39,526 bases of DNA from Planctomycetota bacterium (GTDB lineage Bacteria; Planctomycetota; UBA8108; UBA1146). The DNA lies in the NCBI GenBank assembly GCA_012960845.1, contig DUAN01000049.1, positions 1-39,526 on the forward strand, given 5' to 3'. The translations under genes and the position numbers were made by a program. Shown here piece by piece: positions 35,803-39,526 of this stretch. The notes under the pieces were generated by a model. The model saw nothing but the letters and a program-made list of their open reading frames with translations. It was not told the DNA's origin and searched no databases. Each line of letters opens with the position of its first letter. Position 1 is the stretch's first letter.

Positions 35803-36848
35803 ATTCACCACTAGCAGAGTCGGGTATGACCCAGAAATCAGTTCTACACCTTCCTGTCTTCAACGAGTCGGGTGGGAAAGACATCTTCGTGGCCGGAAAT
35901 GATCCCAGAACCCTACGGGTTTTGAGAACTCTTTCTGCCGTGGCTCCCACCGATTCCACCATCTTGGTCGGAGGAGAGAGCGGCACCGGTAAGGACTTGA
36001 TCGCACGACTGGTCCACCAGACCAGTGCTCGTCGCGATGGCCCATGGGTGGCGGTCGACTGCGGTTCCATCCCCGGTTCGCTGATTGAAAGTGAACTGTT
36101 CGGAGCGATGAAGGGCTCATACACAGGGATCGATCGAGATAAGATCGGGCTGATTGAGAGTGCTTCCGGCGGAACCCTGTTCCTCGATGAGATCGGCGAA
36201 TTGCCGATGGAATCTCAGGCGAAGTTACTGCGAGTACTTCAATCGGGAAGAATTCGTGCCGTCGGTTCCAATGAGGACAAGGCCGTGGATGTTCGCATCA
36301 TCGCTGCGACCCATCGAAACCTTCGTGACGAGGTGGCCGCTGGTCGTTTCCGCCTCGATCTCTTCTACCGAGTTCATGTGGTTCATGTCGAACTGGCCCC
36401 TCTTCGCGAGCGCGAAGCTGAACTGCCTCACATCGTTGAGTCGGTGCTGAATCGTCTTCGAGGCCGTGGAATCACGGTGCCGTCGCTGACCTCCAGTGCG
36501 GTCGAAGTCTTGATCCAGCACAACTGGCCCGGAAATATCCGTGAACTGGAAAATGTCCTCGAGCGTTCCGTTCTTCTGAGCGGTGGCGAAGAAGTGGATG
36601 GTGAGATGATCCGGGAGCAGATCGCTGCAGCACCGATACAGGTGATCCCGGCGGAGGAGCAGGTCGGACTGAATGGGACCGGATACCCGGTCGACATGAC
36701 CCTCAAGGAGGTCGAGGACTTTCATATCGAAAAGGTTCTCAACTACCACGGCGGAAATAAGACTCGTGCAGCGCGAGACCTGGGAGTCAATGTGAAGACG
36801 ATTTACAACAGGACGGTAGCCTGCAAGAAGTCCACTGATCCACAGTAG
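35799..36848 (+). CDS. Sigma-54-dependent activator, receiver-less, with atypical GAFTGA loop
   Basis: A 349-residue enhancer-binding protein. The AAA+ domain (about 28-262) has Walker A GGESGTGKD (58-66), Walker B GTLFLDE (125-131), an arginine-finger region (RFRLDLFYR) and NWPGNIRELENVLERSVLL. The loop that contacts sigma-54 reads GSYTGI (106-111) in place of GAFTGA. A Fis-type helix-turn-helix closes the protein (NKTRAARDLGVNVKTIYNR). There is no N-terminal receiver domain, so control probably comes from partners such as the two upstream proteins. It starts in an ATGA overlap with the response regulator. The stop TAG lies within the first copy of a 16-bp tandem repeat. Confidence 0.93.
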   Translation: MNSPLAESGMTQKSVLHLPVFNESGGKDIFVAGNDPRTLRVLRTLSAVAPTDSTILVGGESGTGKDLIARLVHQTSARRDGPWVAVDCGSIPGSLIESELFGAMKGSYTGIDRDKIGLIESASGGTLFLDEIGELPMESQAKLLRVLQSGRIRAVGSNEDKAVDVRIIAATHRNLRDEVAAGRFRLDLFYRVHVVHVELAPLREREAELPHIVESVLNRLRGRGITVPSLTSSAVEVLIQHNWPGNIRELENVLERSVLLSGGEEVDGEMIREQIAAAPIQVIPAEEQVGLNGTGYPVDMTLKEVEDFHIEKVLNYHGGNKTRAARDLGVNVKTIYNRTVACKKSTDPQ

Positions 36849-36916
36849 GTCTGATCCACAGTAGTTCTGATCCACAGTAGTTCTGATCCACAGTAGGTCG
36901 AATCAGCAGTGAATCT
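36837..36916. repeat. Tandem 16-bp repeats overlapping the activator stop codon
   Basis: GATCCACAGTAG(G/T)TC(T/G) occurs four times (starts 36837, 36853, 36869, 36885), with a decayed fifth copy to 36916. The first copy encodes the last residues and stop of the activator. The array fills the gap between two convergent genes, where no clear terminator hairpin is visible. Confidence 0.95.
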
Positions 36917-36940
36917 GGCCCGTAGGGAGGTGTGTTTTCC

Positions 36941-37510
36941 CTACAGTGGTGGATCGATGACGAGCGCGATGGGGGAGCCCCTGCGCTCGATCTCGATCAC
37001 CACAGGATTCCCTGAAGTCAGACGGGTGAGACTGTTTCCGTGGGCATCGAGACATTCTCCGATGGCATTGAAGTCGAGCGTGATTCCGTTCACCGAGCGC
37101 AAGATGTCGTTTTCTCTCAAGCCGACTCTTTCGAGCAAGCTTCCCCGCTGGATACCAAAGATCTTCAATGAGCCATCCTCCTGAACCTCGCTCGAAGCAT
37201 TTTGCAATTCGCGGCGACATTCGTTGAGGTTGCCCATCCGATCGAGGAGAGGTTTGTTGATCTTGTAGACCTCGGATTGGGGACGGCGTCTCGAACCGGA
37301 TCCTTCCGAGGTGGCCTTGGTGAGGATCGCGGTCAGCTCCTGTCGTTGCTCTGCGGTGATCTCGGTCATGTATTGTTGCTCGGAGATCTTCTCGGAATGC
37401 ATCGAGATGGAGGGGACGGTACTGGGGAGTCCCACCAGTGCTCCCCAGACGATGGCAGCCAGGATCAGCAGGATGAACACTCCTGACAGTAACTTCTCGA
37501 ACAGATTCAT
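36941..37510 (-). CDS. Membrane-anchored PDZ protein, GspC-like
   Basis: A 189-residue protein with one N-terminal membrane helix (about 8-28) and a C-terminal PDZ-like domain (about 112-189; LKIFGIQRGSLLERVGLREN, then DILRSVNGI). This layout (short cytoplasmic start, one helix, linker, PDZ end) and the GSLLERxGLxxxD pattern resemble GspC, which links the inner-membrane platform and the secretin of type II secretion systems. The usual HR domain of GspC is not clear here, and no other gsp genes are in the window, so a different PDZ protein remains possible. An AGGAGG site precedes the ATG. It is the last gene of the minus-strand group, 123 bases after nnrE. Confidence 0.7.
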   Translation of the reverse strand: MNLFEKLLSGVFILLILAAIVWGALVGLPSTVPSISMHSEKISEQQYMTEITAEQRQELTAILTKATSEGSGSRRRPQSEVYKINKPLLDRMGNLNECRRELQNASSEVQEDGSLKIFGIQRGSLLERVGLRENDILRSVNGITLDFNAIGECLDAHGNSLTRLTSGNPVVIEIERRGSPIALVIDPPL

Positions 37511-37633
37511 CCGGGTTTCCTCCTGGTCTCTCGATCGACCATCTGGTCTGGCCTGGTGGTGTGGCTCGACCCGATCGTCGATCCGGCTACCACACGCCCT
37601 CCATCATACCGGATCGAGGCTTCTTCTACATCG

Positions 37634-38365
37634 TCACTGCTCGAGGGAGATGGGATTTGCCGGTAGGGGGCTCGCTCTTGGCGGGAATACCGGGGCATTG
37701 GGCGGGAGCAATGCTGCGGGAGCCCCGATGGGGCAGATCCACAGCTGTCCTGCATGGCCGGGGCCCTCTCCCTGCAACAACCCCAGGTGAGGTATGCACA
37801 GTGTCACGGTCAAGGACGCCTCGACCACGGCTCCCGGAGCCTCGCCGTTGTTGGCCACCAGCCCCGATGGCAGGTCGATCGAGAGCACCGGCAACGATTG
37901 TCGGTTGATCCACTCGATGGCACGATCGATCGGGTGGCGCGGGGCACGGTCGGTGCCACTCCCCAGCAGGGCATCGATGATCAGATCGGATGGTGTCGCC
38001 GGATCGACGTCGGGGATCGATTCGATCGGTGTCATCCCGAGTGCCATGCAGATCCTGCGATTGGTCTGGCGATCGGCATGGCCCGAGTCGGGAGCCAGGT
38101 CATGGATGGCGACATCCCAGCCCGCTCCGTGGAGGTGTCGAGCGACGGCGAATCCATCTCCGCCATTGCCGCCTGGCCCACAGACAATCGTCACTCGCCA
38201 GGAAGGGGCTGTCGAGGTTGCGGATCCCAGCAGAGCGATGGCTCGCTCTGCGATTCCAATCGACGCGTGCTCCATCAGGATCAGGCCTGGAATGCTGAAC
38301 TCCTCCAGTGCTTTCCTGTCGATCTCTCGAATCTTCTCTCGGGTGCAATCTTCAGGCTGAAACAT
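37634..38365 (-). CDS. nnrE: NAD(P)H-hydrate epimerase
   Basis: A 243-residue stand-alone YjeF N-terminal domain. It interconverts R and S forms of damaged hydrated NAD(P)H so that the partner dehydratase can repair them. Diagnostic motifs are VCGPGGNGGDGFAVARHL (from residue 61), DLIIDALLGSGTDR and LSIDLPSGL. Unlike E. coli YjeF (NnrD-NnrE fusion), no dehydratase domain is attached and none is in the window. AGGGAG precedes the ATG. It starts nine bases after the stop of the upstream minus-strand gene, so the two are probably in one operon. The C-terminal 30 residues are Pro/Ala-rich and unlikely to be part of the fold. Confidence 0.92.
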   Translation of the reverse strand: MFQPEDCTREKIREIDRKALEEFSIPGLILMEHASIGIAERAIALLGSATSTAPSWRVTIVCGPGGNGGDGFAVARHLHGAGWDVAIHDLAPDSGHADRQTNRRICMALGMTPIESIPDVDPATPSDLIIDALLGSGTDRAPRHPIDRAIEWINRQSLPVLSIDLPSGLVANNGEAPGAVVEASLTVTLCIPHLGLLQGEGPGHAGQLWICPIGAPAALLPPNAPVFPPRASPLPANPISLEQ

Positions 38366-38374
38366 CGGCTCCCT

Positions 38375-39526
38375 TCACCGATCACGGGGAGTGCGGGCGA
38401 TGCCCAGCCGAAGGTGAATCGGAGTGTAACGAAAGTAGGATTCAAAAGTCAGCACTCCGAGAGCGGTCTGGGCGACCCTTCCGCCGGCCGCTCCGATCCA
38501 GTTTGGATCGGGATCCCATGATCCTGCGGCATCGGATCCGGCGGCATCGGTGGAGTTGTGCTGAAGCGGCAAGACCATCCGTTGCAACTGCTGGTTCCAC
38601 CGTTCCCAGGGTTCTCCACCCACATGAAACAGCGCCAGTGTTGCGGTGTACCAGTAGTACATCGATTGAGGGTGCTGGTCCCACTGTTTTCGTAGCTCCG
38701 GTCGAGGAGGATGGTCGGCGATGCGGCGAGCACACTCGAGGCTACGTTGAGATACCGGAGAGTGGCCCAGCGCCAGCAGCGAGAGCAAGCCCACCGCATC
38801 GATTCCGATTCCCTGGCGACCTCTGCCGCGACCCCGATCCGAGTAGGTCGCTCTGCCCTGCGGGTCGATGGCTCGCTGGAGGTATCTCTCGATCGAGGCG
38901 ATGGTCTCCCGGCTCGGCAAGATTCCCGCCTCGATGCCGGCATGGATCGCTAGCATCTGCCAGCCGGTGATGGAGAGATCGTTTCTCAGAGAGATCGCCG
39001 GAGTGTAGTCCCATCCGCCTCCCGTTTGCTGACTGGCCCCGAGGAAGGAGAGTGCCCGTCGAGCCGCCCCATCGATTTCGGGATCGGAGGTCCACTGGGC
39101 AGCCTCACACAGGGCAAAGGTGGCGATGCCGTGGTCATACAAGTTTCTCGTTCCACTCGAGCGGTCGGTGCGGATACAACCGCTCGGGTCCTGGTGCTGC
39201 AATAACCAGTGAAGGGCACGATGAGTCGCATCGTCCAGAGGGTCGTGGTCTTGTCGGGGTAGGTGGCCATCTCCTAGCAGTGCCAGCAAGGAGAGAGCGG
39301 TGATCCCTGCCCGATGTTCCCGATAGCCGGCCCCCGAGCAGGGACTTACCCGATCGCTACAGTGCTTGTCGAATCGATCGGGAGACCAGCTGCCATCGCT
39401 GTCCTGGTGGCGCAGAAGCCAATCGAGTCCCGCTTTCACCGCTCTTTCTGTCGCACCATTCCCACCCTGTTGAGCCAGCGACCGCTGACGAGCGGCGCCA
39501 CTTCTACGACTTCCCTCGGATCCCTG
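38375..39526 (-). CDS. Prenyltransferase/squalene-cyclase-repeat protein (5' end outside window)
   Basis: At least 383 residues. An in-frame GTG exists at 39439, but the frame stays open to the window edge and the upstream residues (GGNGATERAVKAGLDWLLRH) look like a natural continuation, so the true start lies beyond 39526. Repeated alpha-helical units carry QW-like motifs (HQDSDGSWS, HQDPSGCIR, QQTGGGWDY), as in squalene-hopene cyclases and prenyltransferase beta subunits. The cyclase catalytic DXDD motif was not seen in the visible part, so an enzymatic role is unproven; similar non-catalytic repeat proteins are frequent in Planctomycetota (from memory). It is followed by nnrE after nine bases. 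Confidence 0.8.
   Translation of the reverse strand, partial: QGSEGSRRSGAARQRSLAQQGGNGATERAVKAGLDWLLRHQDSDGSWSPDRFDKHCSDRVSPCSGAGYREHRAGITALSLLALLGDGHLPRQDHDPLDDATHRALHWLLQHQDPSGCIRTDRSSGTRNLYDHGIATFALCEAAQWTSDPEIDGAARRALSFLGASQQTGGGWDYTPAISLRNDLSITGWQMLAIHAGIEAGILPSRETIASIERYLQRAIDPQGRATYSDRGRGRGRQGIGIDAVGLLSLLALGHSPVSQRSLECARRIADHPPRPELRKQWDQHPQSMYYWYTATLALFHVGGEPWERWNQQLQRMVLPLQHNSTDAAGSDAAGSWDPDPNWIGAAGGRVAQTALGVLTFESYFRYTPIHLRLGIARTPRDR

Overview
The window looks like a Planctomycetota-type chromosome (inference: Gram-negative export signals and a lipobox, many secreted proteins with cohesin-like modules and dockerin-like tails, squalene-cyclase-type repeats, sigma-54 regulation, moderately high GC, standard code with TGA as stop). 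No rRNA, tRNA, transposase or CRISPR array was seen.

Region 1 (about 105-17451): a tandem array of ten secreted paralogues, all on the + strand. There are two architectures. Type A (starts 337, 3889, 7387, 14199) carries two or three cohesin-like beta modules and a dockerin-like tail with two Ca-binding loops. Type B (starts 2280, 5925, 8931, 10502, 12250, 16080) carries one or two modules with a conserved QGWS/GVVI(C/D)F/GSP signature and a related dockerin-like tail. The order is A B A B A B B B A B. Terminator hairpins at 3107, 11831, 13594 and 17417 divide it into units: 337+2280; 3889-10502; 12250 alone; 14199+16080. A promoter-like sequence and a perfect TGTGA-N6-TCACA palindrome precede the first gene. 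No enzyme domain was recognised in any member.

Region 2 (17506-22826): a 1676-residue lipoprotein with its own promoter-like sequence and terminator-like hairpin. It combines Big_5-like, FG-GAP/VCBS-like, cohesin-like, FN3-like and IPT/TIG-like modules with the same dockerin-like end. It is the obvious candidate membrane anchor for the array, but this is inference.

Region 3 (22858-33821): housekeeping genes: radC; a metallophosphoesterase, yidC and mnmE closely spaced; nrdR overlapping an unrecognised gene; then smc.

Region 4 (33866-36848): a three-gene regulatory operon with overlapping starts and stops: an AAA+ protein resembling a sigma-54 activator that has lost its sigma-54-contact loop, a REC-HD-GYP response regulator, and a sigma-54 activator with an atypical GAFTGA loop.

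Region 5 (36941-39526, - strand): a prenyltransferase/squalene-cyclase-repeat protein cut by the window end, NAD(P)H-hydrate epimerase (nnrE), and a membrane-anchored PDZ protein resembling type II secretion GspC.

A recurring feature is short tandem repeats at gene edges: 16-bp units at 3168 and 36837, a 12-bp and a 15-bp unit inside the radC 5' end, and a 15-bp unit at the nrdR 3' end.
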